Shown here: piece after piece, positions 47,601-58,518 of the stretch
Layout: every line of letters begins with the position of its first letter
Position numbering within the stretch: the first letter of the stretch is position 1
Assembly (NCBI RefSeq): GCF_022376835.1
Contig: NZ_CP084606.1
Coordinates: 1,916,501-1,980,500 of the forward strand
Direction of reading: 5' to 3'
Length of the DNA: 64,000 nucleotides
Source of the DNA: Brucepastera parasyntrophica
GTDB lineage: Bacteria > Spirochaetota > Spirochaetia > Treponematales > Treponemataceae
The notes under the pieces: model-generated
What the model saw: the letters and a program-made list of their open reading frames with translations, nothing else
Databases searched by the model: none
Told to the model about the DNA's origin: nothing
Translations under genes and position numbers: made by a program

Positions 47601-50600
47601 CAACTTCGGCAGTATGGGAGGAGAAAGCATTGCCATAAAGAACGCAAAGTTTAATCCTTCCAATGGTGATTTTATGGGGGACGTGGAAGTTTCCCGCCTC
47701 AGTCCGTCTGTTTGCGGGTTTACTCTTGAAATGGTAAAACCTTCCCTTGAATTTACAAAGCAACAGATAACTTTTGAGAAAGTAACGCTTATTACCCCTG
47801 ATTTTATGCAAAATGCGGAAATCTCACTTTCCGGCGTGAAGATTTCGGCTAAAAATGGTTTGGAAATAACGGGCGGAGGCGTCAGACTTCCTGACTTTGA
47901 TCTGCAGGCGCTCCGGTTTTCCAATGTATTTGTTGAATTCGAGTTAGAAGGCAATCAGTACAGAATTGGCGGCGGCGGCGCGGTCCTGCTGCGGGGTCTC
48001 GGAGAACTGGAAGCAGAACTTATATTCAGAAGCAGATCGTCTACCTACCCTCTGGGGCTGGAAAGGGCCTATTTCAGTTTTACGGCCGACGGTCCGGGCA
48101 TTCCGCTTGGAGCGACCGGCTTGTACTGGAACAAAATAGGGGGCGGCCTCGAATACGGACCTCCAAGTTCCAAAATCCCGAATTCCATAAGGGGTTATTT
48201 TGGAGACGGTACCCGTTTGTCATTGCTCTTGGGAATAGGGGCCGCTGAAAAAATGTTTTCCAGATGGACGGGACGGTGTGGATAGATATAGCCAATGTAA
48301 CTTTCGCAACGCACGGCAGCGCTACGGTACTCACCGGCGTTCTTGATATAAAAGCGGAAGCTTACGCAGTATTGAAACCAGGTGTATTTGCAACAGGGAT
48401 GTATGTGAATATTAAGATTGCCGAAGGGCATGTTGATTTTTTCATTTTTGAAAAGGATAAAAAGGTCCGTTTTTCAGGAGCCGGCGAGGTAAAGTTCAGG
48501 TTGGCAAAAGGAGCTATTGTTGATAGAGGTGTATATTTTTTTGGTTATGAAGTAGGGCGCGTACAAATTCCCCCGAGTACTCTGTGGCTGGGGCGGATAA
48601 GAGCCGAGGCCGGTGATTTTAGCGGAAACAGGCGCGGCTTTAAGGGTGAAGTGGATTTGCCGCTTTTAGGCTGGAAGGGGGTTTTTGTATCACCAAGTAA
48701 ATTTGATATAGGGAATGTCAGCAGTTATACCCTGCTGATTCCGGACGGCGCTCAGACATGGAGTATATCAAATAGCACTATGCAATATAACGCTGCTAAT
48801 ACATCAATACGCTCAGTTGATGTAAGAGACAGGAGTTCTTACCGTGAAGATATGTATACATTTACAGTTGCAGAGCAAAGCAATACTCTGTCTTCAGACA
48901 GCGGAGTTGAAAAACTGATTTTCATTGTCGGCTATACGGAAGGTGATCCTGAAATATTGGCTGCGGCTCCATCCGGCAGAGAGTATCGACTTGGTGATGA
49001 AGGAACATCCTCCGAGTATTATGAAAACTGTGTTGTTTTTATTATTGCGGAACCTGAAGCAGGGGAATGGGGTGTTACGGTAGATAACGTGCCATCAGAT
49101 TCATATTTTATAGAAGTTATGGGCAGTTTTTCCAGCCCAGTGATAACCGTGCTGGACCCTTCCTATGAAGGCCGGCGTGTAACTGAAACAATATCCGTTT
49201 CTGGAACTGTTAATCGCAGTGAAGGTTCTATCGCGGTTTATGCGGTAGGTGAAAATGAGTCTATTGGCTGGCCCCTTGGTACCGTTGATATACAACAGGA
49301 TGGTTCTTACCGTGGGGAAGTACCGACACTTGACATTCCTGACGGCGCGTATCAGATATATGTACAAATAGAATCCGCAGACGTAGACGTATCTCCGACT
49401 GTGTATGCCCCTGGTAGTGTTTATGTTGACCGCACCGCTGTCTCGCTTAAGTCTCCGACAATCCGTGCCGGCGAAATAGAAGACGGTCGGGTGCGTATTA
49501 CCTGGGATGATCCGAATGGTATGCAAACAGCAGGTTACTATCTTGTCCAGAAAAATGGTCCGGAACAAAATGAAAACAAAATTTTTATTGGTTATCTAAC
49601 ACAACTGGAACTGTCCGGGTTTACTAAGGGTGAGCAGATCGAGTTCTCTCTTATTGCGGCCGATGCGGGAAACAGGGAAAGCCCCCGGTCAAACGCTGTC
49701 GGATTTGTAATTGGCGGCGAAAATTCCGATGTGAATAGTCCGCGGGTAACTGAAAAAATTATCCGGGTGGAAGTTCCGGCAGGAGAACAGCGGATAGTTG
49801 AAATCCCGGTAGTTGTCAATTCATATCAGAAAAGCAATGCTTCCGAAGGTTATATATTTGCCCGGCAGATGAAAGATAGCAGCGGTTCAGAAACAATAGC
49901 GCTGGCCTTTGACGGGGCGCAGCAGGTTCTTCCTTCTATCAATAATCTTGAATGTACTGTCAGCGCTTCCCGTAACGCTGTTCCTGAAGTTCACACTTTC
50001 CTGTGTGAAGTAATTAATGAAGGGAACCGGTTATTGAATGATGAGTTTAAAGTTGAAGTCACAATTGTATATCCTGCACCGGAAATTTATGAAATCTATC
50101 CTGACGAAATAGATGGCCGGGAATCGCAGCTGCTGGAAATTTATGGACGAGGTTTCGTTGCCGGAACGAGGGTTTTCCTTGGGGAATCGGAATTAGTAAT
50201 GAGCGATGAGGACACGGACAAAACATACACTGAGACCAGTTTTATTACAGCAAAAATTAATCCGCAAAACCGGAAGGGAGATACTTCACTAACTGTAATT
50301 AATCCTGCCGGTATGAAGGCGGAAGCCTCCGTAAACGTAAAACTTCCTGACTGGAAGGCCGCTTTGTTGACCCGCACAGCGGAGACAAAGCCCGCCGGGA
50401 CCGCGGAGTATGCAATTCTCATAGAAAGTGTCGATGGATATGATGGAAACGCCTTGTTCACGGCAATAGATGTGCCGCAGGGATTCAGCGTAACACTTCC
50501 TGCAATTGCCGCGGGAAATACCGGTGTTATCAGTATACAGGTCTCTGACAGTGCAAGTACGGGTACTTATACAACTGTAATCAGCGGCGGCGAGGGTAAA

Positions 50601-53600
50601 ACTTTTGAACTGGTTACAAATGTTACAGAAGCTGTGCCTGGCCCGACAATCAGCAGTGCGTACCCGTCAACCGTTTACACCGGAAATCTGGTGACGTTGC
50701 ATGGATATGGGTTTGGGGCCGCCGGGCGTCTGGTTTATAACGGGTCGTCTATTGAATACGATAAATGGGAACCAGGCCTCGTCAGTTTCTATATGCCCGA
50801 TGATGCTTCCAGCGGATATGCGGCGCTGGAAACAGAGTCCGGCCGTTCAAATGAAGTACGGGTCACTGTCCTTAACAGGGGCTTTACTTTACGGGTAAAT
50901 TCTCCCCGGGTCGAATTGCTTCGTGGGGAAACAGCCTATGTTGAAATAGCGCTGAATGGATACGCAGATGAAGTAGTCCTTGAAGTTGAAAAGGATGCCG
51001 GCGCGCCGGTAGAGACGTGGCTGGTAGACAATCGGGTAAAACCGAACGCGATAGTTCGTGTTGCGCTCCGGGCCGACAGCAATGCGGGAAATGGCAGTTG
51101 GACCGTACGGGTTTCCGGCCAAAGCCGGGGATATAAGGCCGCCGCAGAATTTTCCGTATATGTTGCCGATGCCTTTGCTATACAGACGCCCTCTTTGCCT
51201 GACGCAATGCGCGATGTTAGTTACAGGGCCGTACTCGAGGCAAAAAATAATACAGGCGGAATTTATTACCGGCTTGAATCGGGAGAATTGCCGAATGGTC
51301 TGTTCTTGAACAGCAGCGGGATAATTACCGGCCGGCCAAGTGAAACAGGCCAATGGCAGTTTACTGTTGCCGCGACGGATTCATCCGGACGTTATGATTC
51401 AAGAAATTATTCAATAATAGTCAGGGAAGATATGTGGGGCCAATATGCAAAAGACGGGGGCCGGAACAGAAGTGTCAAAACGGATGTTCCTTCAAATGAT
51501 AAAAATGCATGGAGAAGAGAAATCCGCGATGACGCGCAGGAAATACTGGTTGCCTCTCAGCATGTAATTGTAAAGTGTAATACCGGGATGACTGTGCTTG
51601 ATATACACAGCGGTAACCTGAAATGGAGTACCGATAAAACATACCGGAAAACAGCATATGCCGGAGGATATTTGTATTGCCTCACCGAAGAAGGGATACT
51701 GGAAGCAAGGACATTATCGGTCGGTTCGCTGGCATGGGAACGCGAAGATGTAAAATCATTTACAACTGACGGATGGACCCTGCTTGCGGAAACTGCTGAC
51801 GGAATGCTTGTGTTTAATGCTGAACAGGGAATGCTGATCGAAAAAATCAACAGTTGCTACCGCGATGCTGACAAGGTATTATGGACCGGTGGAGCGGCGT
51901 ATGAATGGAATAAAAATATTCTGCAGGCTGTCTATGGCAGAGATAATAGATGGGAGTCCGGTGATGTCCTATACATGGCTGTGTGCGACGCCGACGGATT
52001 CGCCGTAAGCACACGCGACTCGCTGATACTGCTCGACAGCGAGCTTACTGAAATCCATCGTGTTCCGATGACGGCAAGTGAAAATGTCATTCTTGCCTTA
52101 GCAGATGACGCCATACTGATACATGACCAGAATATTCTCCGGGAATATGCAAGAGATACCCTTGAACGGCGATGGATAAAAGATGTCAAAGGTGCGCTTG
52201 CAGTGGCCAATGAAAAAACAGTAATCGCTGGTGATGCCGGCCTCAGAGTCCTGAACCGGTATACGGGAGAAGAAATATGGAGCGCTTCAGAGGCACAGCA
52301 GACCGTAGCTTTATACGGAGAAAAAATCTTTGCCGTCAGCGCGCAGGGTATTATAACGGCATATAATGGCGAAGCTAATACCGAAGCGCCGGTAACTGAA
52401 ATACAGTTATGGCCGCCGGCTCCGAACGGCAAAAACGGCTGGTATACAGTAATACCGGAAATCCATATAACAAGCCGGGACCGCGAAACATATGTCCGTG
52501 AAACCTGGGCTCGGATAAATGGAAAAGAATTTACCGAAGAATCGGCAGAACAGACGCATCTTCTCGAAAACGGACCGCAGCAGCTGTCTGCATATGGAAC
52601 GGACAGCAGAGGACTGCGGGGAGAAACTGTCAGCGTGTATGTACAAATTGATACGGACAAACCTGAAAGTTCTTACCGTCTTTCTCAGGCAGTTCCCGCG
52701 ACGGGCTGGTATCTCAATGCGGTACAGGTCTCTCTTGGAGGACAGGATGTGACTTCCGGTCTGGACCATATTAATACCAGTAAGGGTGTATATCAGTCAC
52801 CGGTCGTATTTTCGAAAGACGGTATACATACATTCACATGGCAGGCTGTGGACCGCGCCGGCAATGCCGAAAGCATGCAGGAAATCACCCTTCGGCTTGA
52901 TCTCGAGCCCCCGCGTCCTGAAAGCAGAATAAAGTGGGACCGCAACATGGCCGAGGTAAAACTCATTGCAACGGATACAGCTTCCGGTGTTGCGTATATA
53001 GAATATGAAATTGAAAATGGAGGAGTCCGACGCTACAGCGAGCCGCTCCTGTTTACTGAAAAAGGTGTACACACTATCCGGTTCCGTGCGGCAGACAAGG
53101 CAAACAGAATAAGCGACTGGAAGGTGACACAGGTACGGGTCTCAAGTATCACCAGACCGCTGACTTTCCTGAACGATTCCACAAAGGCTGCCCATGTGCT
53201 TTCAGCTTTTGCGGAAACCGGCGAAAAAGACCGGCAGGTCAATGTTAGTGCGGCTGTCGGGTCCATGCTGTTTGACTGGGATTTTACCGGCAGTGATGAT
53301 TCTGATAACCGTATTTCAGCTTTGCCCTCGTACGCGGCCGGCGGCGAATATATTCTATGGCAGGAAAGCGACCGTGATAAGAATGAAAGTGAGGGAGGAC
53401 GAATGCGTGTGCTGCAGGATGCTGTCGTTTACCTCTTCCTTCCCGCAGGCCAGCCCGCTCCGTCCGGCTGGACTGAAGTTGAAACTGCTTTCGATATCAA
53501 CCGTGTGTATTATGAAAACGGCAGTACGGTATATATGCGGCTTTTTGATGCGGAAGCTGAAGTGGAAATTCCCGGGACCCCGGAAGGCCAGATCCTTCCG

Positions 53601-54056
53601 CTTGTAATCACGCAGCCAATTGAATCCGCGGAAAGTCATATATATATGTGGCGGGAAGAAGTTTCCGTCACGGGCAGTCAGGTCGAAACAGCACATGAAA
53701 AAATGCCTGACAGTCAGGCTTCCGGTTCCAGGTTTGAAGCTGGTACAACAGTACGATTTAAAGCGCGGCTTGATCCGTACCGGAGTGCGCAGGTACTTCC
53801 TCTTACGGAGCGTTGGTTTGTGCGTACAGACTCTGGCTGGGAACCAGTCACTGAACCGGCATACACTCTTCCTGAAGTAACCTTTCTGTCCCGCGCCGGA
53901 GTCAGAGTGGAATACCTGCTTCCCGACGGGAGTGTATTCAGCCGGCAGGAGCGCGAAATAACCATTCTGCCGCGGAAAAATATCCTTGGACGGATTTTAG
54001 ATGACCTTATCAGGACTATACGTGACGACCTTAAAAAAGGAGCGGGTGATGAGTAA
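38688..54056 (+). CDS. giant multidomain exported protein, about 5,123 residues (frame broken three times)
   Basis: Four overlapping or abutting frames (38688-40424, 40415-42688, 42727-48285, 48264-54056) join into one by adding single bases at 40382-40395 (A6 or G5 run), 42669-42677 (A4 runs) and 48248-48259 (A6 or T4 run). The sequence reads through sensibly at each join. Order: signal peptide (1-22); N-terminal region; about eleven Ig-like OmpL47-type repeats (about 190-1340) with DxTxP boundaries; unrecognised beta-rich repeats of about 70 residues (about 1,640-3,190); fn3 (about 3,585); two TIG domains (about 3,800 and 3,985); a putative-Ig domain (about 4,160); a PQQ-like propeller (about 4,250-4,570); Ig-like repeats (to about 4,820); a C-terminal part ending in a charged helix. 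No membrane anchor or sortase signal is seen. Probably surface-exposed or periplasm-spanning; function unknown. Confidence 0.8.
39500..42660 (+). repeat. array of Ig-like (OmpL47-type) domains inside the giant protein
   Basis: About eleven domains of 75-100 residues, each opening with a D/R-x-T-x-P-type boundary (YTAPAVSV, RTPPVIGS, RTGPRFTG, DTTAPAF, GTGPVVTA and others), a SGI-W-Y strand in the middle and a late AEDQAGNYS or TDNAGN strand. This is the pattern of the extracellular Ig-like repeats of spirochaete surface proteins. Protein-level repeat; the DNA copies are diverged. Confidence 0.8.
43600..48000 (+). repeat. array of unrecognised about 70-residue beta repeats inside the giant protein
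   Basis: A recurring pattern LP-x2-(F/Y)P-x2-L-x-G-x5-(I/L)-x2-F-x-(I/M)-x3-G occurs near 45625, 46055, 46530, 46745, 46970, 47180, 47380 and 47590, with weaker units at 43610, 44530, 45275, 45455, 45845, 46260 and 47800. Successive strong units are 200-225 bases apart. Each unit looks like five or six alternating strands with little helix. No family recognised; the succession of amphipathic strands resembles long beta-groove proteins (AsmA/TamB-like) only in general form. Confidence 0.65.
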
Positions 54057-57000
54057 AAAAGTCTTGTTTATCCTGCTGGCGGCATTGCTGCCGGCGACTG
54101 TATCAGCAGCGGGGAAAGCGGATACTCCCGCAACGCTCAGCCGCCAGAACAATGTTATTAATCTATATAATATAAGCAAGTATAAAGATACGAAAAAAAC
54201 CGGCATTGAAGCTGAAGTAATCTTTCAATTGTTATTTGAGGACGGACAGTATTATCTGAAACCCACCGGATACTCCCATTATATTATGGGCTGCAGAGGT
54301 ACCGATAATAACTGGCAGGTATGGAAAAACACAGGCTGGACACAGGCCTCCTCAGGCGAAAAAACAGCGCTGGATAATATACAGGAACTCCTGCGGCCCG
54401 CTTCGGCAAATGAAAAACCTGTCGAAGTAAAAAAGCTGATAGGCGAAGATGACTTTGCGCGGCTGAAGGCCTATGAAATGAGCATGCAGGATGTATGGCT
54501 TAATCAGTCGATGGGGCGGTATCCTGCCGCAGAACAGGCCCTTTCTCCGGGAGAAAAAATACCGGCCTCTTTGCCTGTTACCGGAAGTATAAAAACCGAC
54601 GGCAAAGGCTTAAGCGATGACATAGTAATTGTATTATATAAAACCAGCATATCCCAGGGAGCCGGAATAGTATTTAAAAGAAATGCCGGTTTTTTCAACG
54701 GAGAAGCCGGACTTTTTTCAGATTCTTCGGTGGCCTCACAGTCCTACAATATAAAAGCAAGGGCTCTTCTTAACGATTTCTTTATTGACCGGGCAGGGGC
54801 CGCAAATGCCCTGACCGCCGTTTTGAGCGATCTCAACATTACCCTGCCGGAAATGAATGGTAAATGGGGCCTGTTCAGCGGAGTATCGTCTGACAAAAAA
54901 AAGGAAGTTTTTGACAATCTCGCGACAATCCTTGAACGCTCCCTGAGGGCTTCCTATCAGATGCATGTAAACGGAAAAACTGTTTTTGGCAGCGGTATAA
55001 CCCCGGACGCCAAGACAACGTTATACGGAAACAACCGGAATATATATATTGACCTCTATCTGCTATACCTCATGAAACAGAACTGGCCCGTTTTCGCCGG
55101 ATACGTCCGGACGGAAAATGATGAAGCCGCATATAACCCGAAACAGTATTCGGCCCTTTCCGCCGCTGAAGGAATGGAGCTCGCCGCGGCCGCCATGAAG
55201 TTCTACACCTGGGGTGCCGAATACGGTATCGCAAAACTCTCTCCGGAAGGAATTTCAAATTATAAAAGCCGGAACAATACGTCCTATTTCCGTATGTTTT
55301 ATCCCTTCAGGGGTTCCCTTTTCTGGGACACCCCCTGGCACGCGAAGACTGTCGATAACGTAAATAATTACTGGAACGGACAGCTGTACGGGCTGCGGTT
55401 TCTTCCGGAAGCTGTGACTCCGTCGAAGGGCATCAGCGGAATAAACCTGTCGTCCATCAATAATTCGCTGTTTACCATTCCCCACTCGACGGGAATAGCC
55501 GGATATCCGCTCCCCTATGCGGAAAGCGGAGCCGACAGTCCGCGGACTTTCGCGTATAAAATGTATGAGCAGAACCGGGTCCAGGCAAAAAAGAAAAGCC
55601 GGGTCAGAACGACTGATGAAACGACCTCACTGTCAAATTCCTATGAAGTGACCGGCAAAGACGCGGGAGATAAACCCTTTATTCCCGGCGCATATTTAAA
55701 GGAACAGCTTGAAACAATGCAGGCCGCCGGAGTGGATACTATGGGCTTTTTAACCGGCAGTATTGCCATGACCGGTTTTTTTGATAAGGTATATAATCTT
55801 CAAGCGGAACGTCCAGCGGTAAATCTCGATCAATACTATAAAATGGATGAAGCCGCATTAAACAGCATGCTTGACAGCGGAGGAAAACCGAAATTCAGCG
55901 AAGGCCGTTATCCTTCCGACTGGGCGGCCTTCCGGCTGACACTGGAAGACCTTGAAAGATGTTCAATTATCATTCCCGATTTGAGCCTCATACAGCCCGG
56001 CGACCTTGTTGTCCGGTATAATCCAATATCCGCAAGGAATGAAATCGGCATAATAATCGGTTTCAGCTCGGCGAAGCCCGCTTTCGGCGGGAACCAGCGC
56101 GATTTTATGAACAATGTCATTGTATTAAGCGTGCGCGAAGGTTTTACCCAGGTAACAATGGGCACCTGGGGAAATCCGGATAACACATTCAACGGATTTA
56201 CTACGGACCCCGAAAACTGCCATGTCCGCCGCCTGGTAATACGGAACAGCGTTTCCGGAAATACCGGCGGCTATCCTTCAGTTGCCTGGGACGTGTGTGA
56301 TCCCGTACCCGCTGAAATGAACGTCACAATAAAAGCCATGAAGGAACAGACCTCGCTTGAAGAAACAAAGATACAGCGCTGGATGCCGAATACCGGGGAA
56401 TTCCTTCTGCTTGAAGAAGTCGAACCTTCAATGAAAAACGCCGCCGGAGCAACACTTGACTATTTTTCGTCAGGGGCCGATAACCTTGAAATGGTCCTGA
56501 CCGGAGCCAGGGACAGGGGTTATGTTGCTAATCAGGTTCTCGAAACTGACGGAAACATATTCAGAAATGGCGACTGTAAATTTGAAATAGCCTTGATAAA
56601 AAACAATGAAATCCTTTCGCTGGGTGAATTAAAGCAAAAACAAACAGATGAATCCATGTATGAAGTAATCTATAAAGAAGGTAATGTTTTATATACCCAA
56701 ACAGGTATAAATAAAAATAATACCAATTTCCCGGCAAACCGGCTATGGGTAGATGAAAAGGTATGTATTACCGGAATAGTTAATGGCCAAAGCGGCTATA
56801 TACTGGGTATCCGCCCGGAAAATGCCAAGGCTGCCCGTCCCGGAGATGACCTGCTGCTCAAATTCGGACTGAGGAAGGCTGGAGAGGCCGGTGTTATGAC
56901 TGTTGGGGCTGACAAAGCGGAAGCTGTTGTCGGCGAGAATGATTATATTGCTGTCTATGACAAAAAGCTTGTATGGAGGGCGAATTTATACATAGATGAA

Positions 57001-58518
57001 GAAGATACTGACTGGAACAATATGCACCCATGGAACGCGCCGCCGGGAGAAAACCTGAAGGCCCAGGGTGGAAATCCTGTCTGGGGCCGTCTGACCGCGT
57101 CCAATGCTTCTTCCTGGGACGGCGATCGGTGGGGATATAATGAATGGAATAGAAAATGGGATGGAACGGGAACAGTCGCTGAATCATTTGTAGGGTTGAA
57201 AGATCTTCCTGTCGGGGATGGGAAACAGGTTGTTCAGTACTTTCCTGTCACGCCTATTCGCACTCTTGGCGGAACAATAAGCAATCCGAATGCCACTAAT
57301 ATTCTGAATAATACGGTTGCCTATAGTTATCCTTTGCATAGTTATGAACCAAACTCAGACGGTGAAGCCGGAAGTATGGACAGCCCGTTTGATTATATAA
57401 AGAAAATGCTGATCCAGAAAGCCCAATTGAAGGATTGGTTTAATGATCAAGGACTGCGCTTTGTTAAACCGAAAAGTAGTTGGCCGAAAGCAAACGTGCT
57501 GGATCCTAAAGCCTTTTCAAGCCTGGAACAGTATGCGGAAAATGTTCAGGCTGTTAATACGTCCGCCGTCACCACTTGGGCTGCCGAGCAGAAAAAATCG
57601 TGGTATGAACATGAACTAATTAAAAATTTCAGCCTTGCCTCATGGAAAAGAGAGATGCAGGCTCCGAATGATATGTGGTGGCATTATGAAGTTTCCCCAC
57701 CCGAAGGATGGAATGCGAACACATACATTCCGGCAACGCAGGCTTTTGTTCCCGGTCTTGGATTGAAAATTTCTACGTATCCCTGGCCAACTGGGCATAA
57801 ATTTAAAAAGCATTTTAATCATGAGTGGGATGAAGAATTCCACCCGCCAAATACAACGATAACACAAATGTCATATCTTAATAAAGAATATGTTATCGAG
57901 GCCGGGAGCGACTGTGTAGGGCTTGCGCAGCGGGCAGCGAGTTATGGCGGGAACCGGTATAAATGGCGGGATCTGAATCCCGGTTGGACGGAAATGAACA
58001 GCATGGCCGGCGAAAATAATATCTGGATCCAGATAAACGCATATGATCCGGGCGTAAATGGACGGGTATACCCTATACAGGAGAGAAGCCAGGGGTCCTC
58101 ACCGGTCGTGCATACTAAAGCCGATTATGATTCCGCTACGTATATGATATCAAAAAAGGAGAACAGGGATTCGACGGCGGAAGAAAAGGCAATTAAACTA
58201 TTGCGGAATATTGTACCCGGGGATATATTTGTAAAACAAAATGATATGACAGATGTTCCCAATGCCCACATCGCGGTTGTCGCGGTAGTCCCTGAATACC
58301 ATGAAGGGATGAGTGCGGAAGAATTCATGCAGGGAGTAATACTTGTAGAGGAAGATTTCGCTGAGAACATACAGAGCGCCATAAGATGTTTGACGCTCAG
58401 TGAGTATAACGCAAACAAAATTCTTCAGGGAAAGAGAATATATTCCAATTATACAGTTCCTGTTCCTCAAGGAATAAAACCAAACTGTGAAACATGGGCT
58501 ATAAGGAGAATTCAATGA
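54049..58518 (+). CDS. 1,489-residue exported protein with two NlpC/P60-like modules
   Basis: A signal peptide (about 1-20, MSKKVLFILLAALLPATVSA) starts a long secreted protein. The ATG at 54049 overlaps the giant gene's stop and has AAGGAG seven bases upstream. Near residues 620-700 a module reads YPSDWAAFRL, then IQPGDLVVRYN, then EIGIIIGF: the NlpC/P60 layout with Trp and Glu where catalytic Cys and His should be. Near 1287-1410 a second reads GSDCVGLAQRAASY (Cys1289), IVPGDIFVK and NAHIAVVAVV (His1407), with the residues present. It may cleave peptidoglycan peptides or another amide bond. The rest is unrecognised. Coupled to the SH3b gene by ATGA overlap. Confidence 0.75.
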   Translation: MSKKVLFILLAALLPATVSAAGKADTPATLSRQNNVINLYNISKYKDTKKTGIEAEVIFQLLFEDGQYYLKPTGYSHYIMGCRGTDNNWQVWKNTGWTQASSGEKTALDNIQELLRPASANEKPVEVKKLIGEDDFARLKAYEMSMQDVWLNQSMGRYPAAEQALSPGEKIPASLPVTGSIKTDGKGLSDDIVIVLYKTSISQGAGIVFKRNAGFFNGEAGLFSDSSVASQSYNIKARALLNDFFIDRAGAANALTAVLSDLNITLPEMNGKWGLFSGVSSDKKKEVFDNLATILERSLRASYQMHVNGKTVFGSGITPDAKTTLYGNNRNIYIDLYLLYLMKQNWPVFAGYVRTENDEAAYNPKQYSALSAAEGMELAAAAMKFYTWGAEYGIAKLSPEGISNYKSRNNTSYFRMFYPFRGSLFWDTPWHAKTVDNVNNYWNGQLYGLRFLPEAVTPSKGISGINLSSINNSLFTIPHSTGIAGYPLPYAESGADSPRTFAYKMYEQNRVQAKKKSRVRTTDETTSLSNSYEVTGKDAGDKPFIPGAYLKEQLETMQAAGVDTMGFLTGSIAMTGFFDKVYNLQAERPAVNLDQYYKMDEAALNSMLDSGGKPKFSEGRYPSDWAAFRLTLEDLERCSIIIPDLSLIQPGDLVVRYNPISARNEIGIIIGFSSAKPAFGGNQRDFMNNVIVLSVREGFTQVTMGTWGNPDNTFNGFTTDPENCHVRRLVIRNSVSGNTGGYPSVAWDVCDPVPAEMNVTIKAMKEQTSLEETKIQRWMPNTGEFLLLEEVEPSMKNAAGATLDYFSSGADNLEMVLTGARDRGYVANQVLETDGNIFRNGDCKFEIALIKNNEILSLGELKQKQTDESMYEVIYKEGNVLYTQTGINKNNTNFPANRLWVDEKVCITGIVNGQSGYILGIRPENAKAARPGDDLLLKFGLRKAGEAGVMTVGADKAEAVVGENDYIAVYDKKLVWRANLYIDEEDTDWNNMHPWNAPPGENLKAQGGNPVWGRLTASNASSWDGDRWGYNEWNRKWDGTGTVAESFVGLKDLPVGDGKQVVQYFPVTPIRTLGGTISNPNATNILNNTVAYSYPLHSYEPNSDGEAGSMDSPFDYIKKMLIQKAQLKDWFNDQGLRFVKPKSSWPKANVLDPKAFSSLEQYAENVQAVNTSAVTTWAAEQKKSWYEHELIKNFSLASWKREMQAPNDMWWHYEVSPPEGWNANTYIPATQAFVPGLGLKISTYPWPTGHKFKKHFNHEWDEEFHPPNTTITQMSYLNKEYVIEAGSDCVGLAQRAASYGGNRYKWRDLNPGWTEMNSMAGENNIWIQINAYDPGVNGRVYPIQERSQGSSPVVHTKADYDSATYMISKKENRDSTAEEKAIKLLRNIVPGDIFVKQNDMTDVPNAHIAVVAVVPEYHEGMSAEEFMQGVILVEEDFAENIQSAIRCLTLSEYNANKILQGKRIYSNYTVPVPQGIKPNCETWAIRRIQ

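Noticed and set aside
38688-48285. Four separate genes instead of one giant protein
   Set aside because: Only the first has a signal peptide, the others begin mid-domain with no ribosome-binding site, and single-base additions make a continuous protein.
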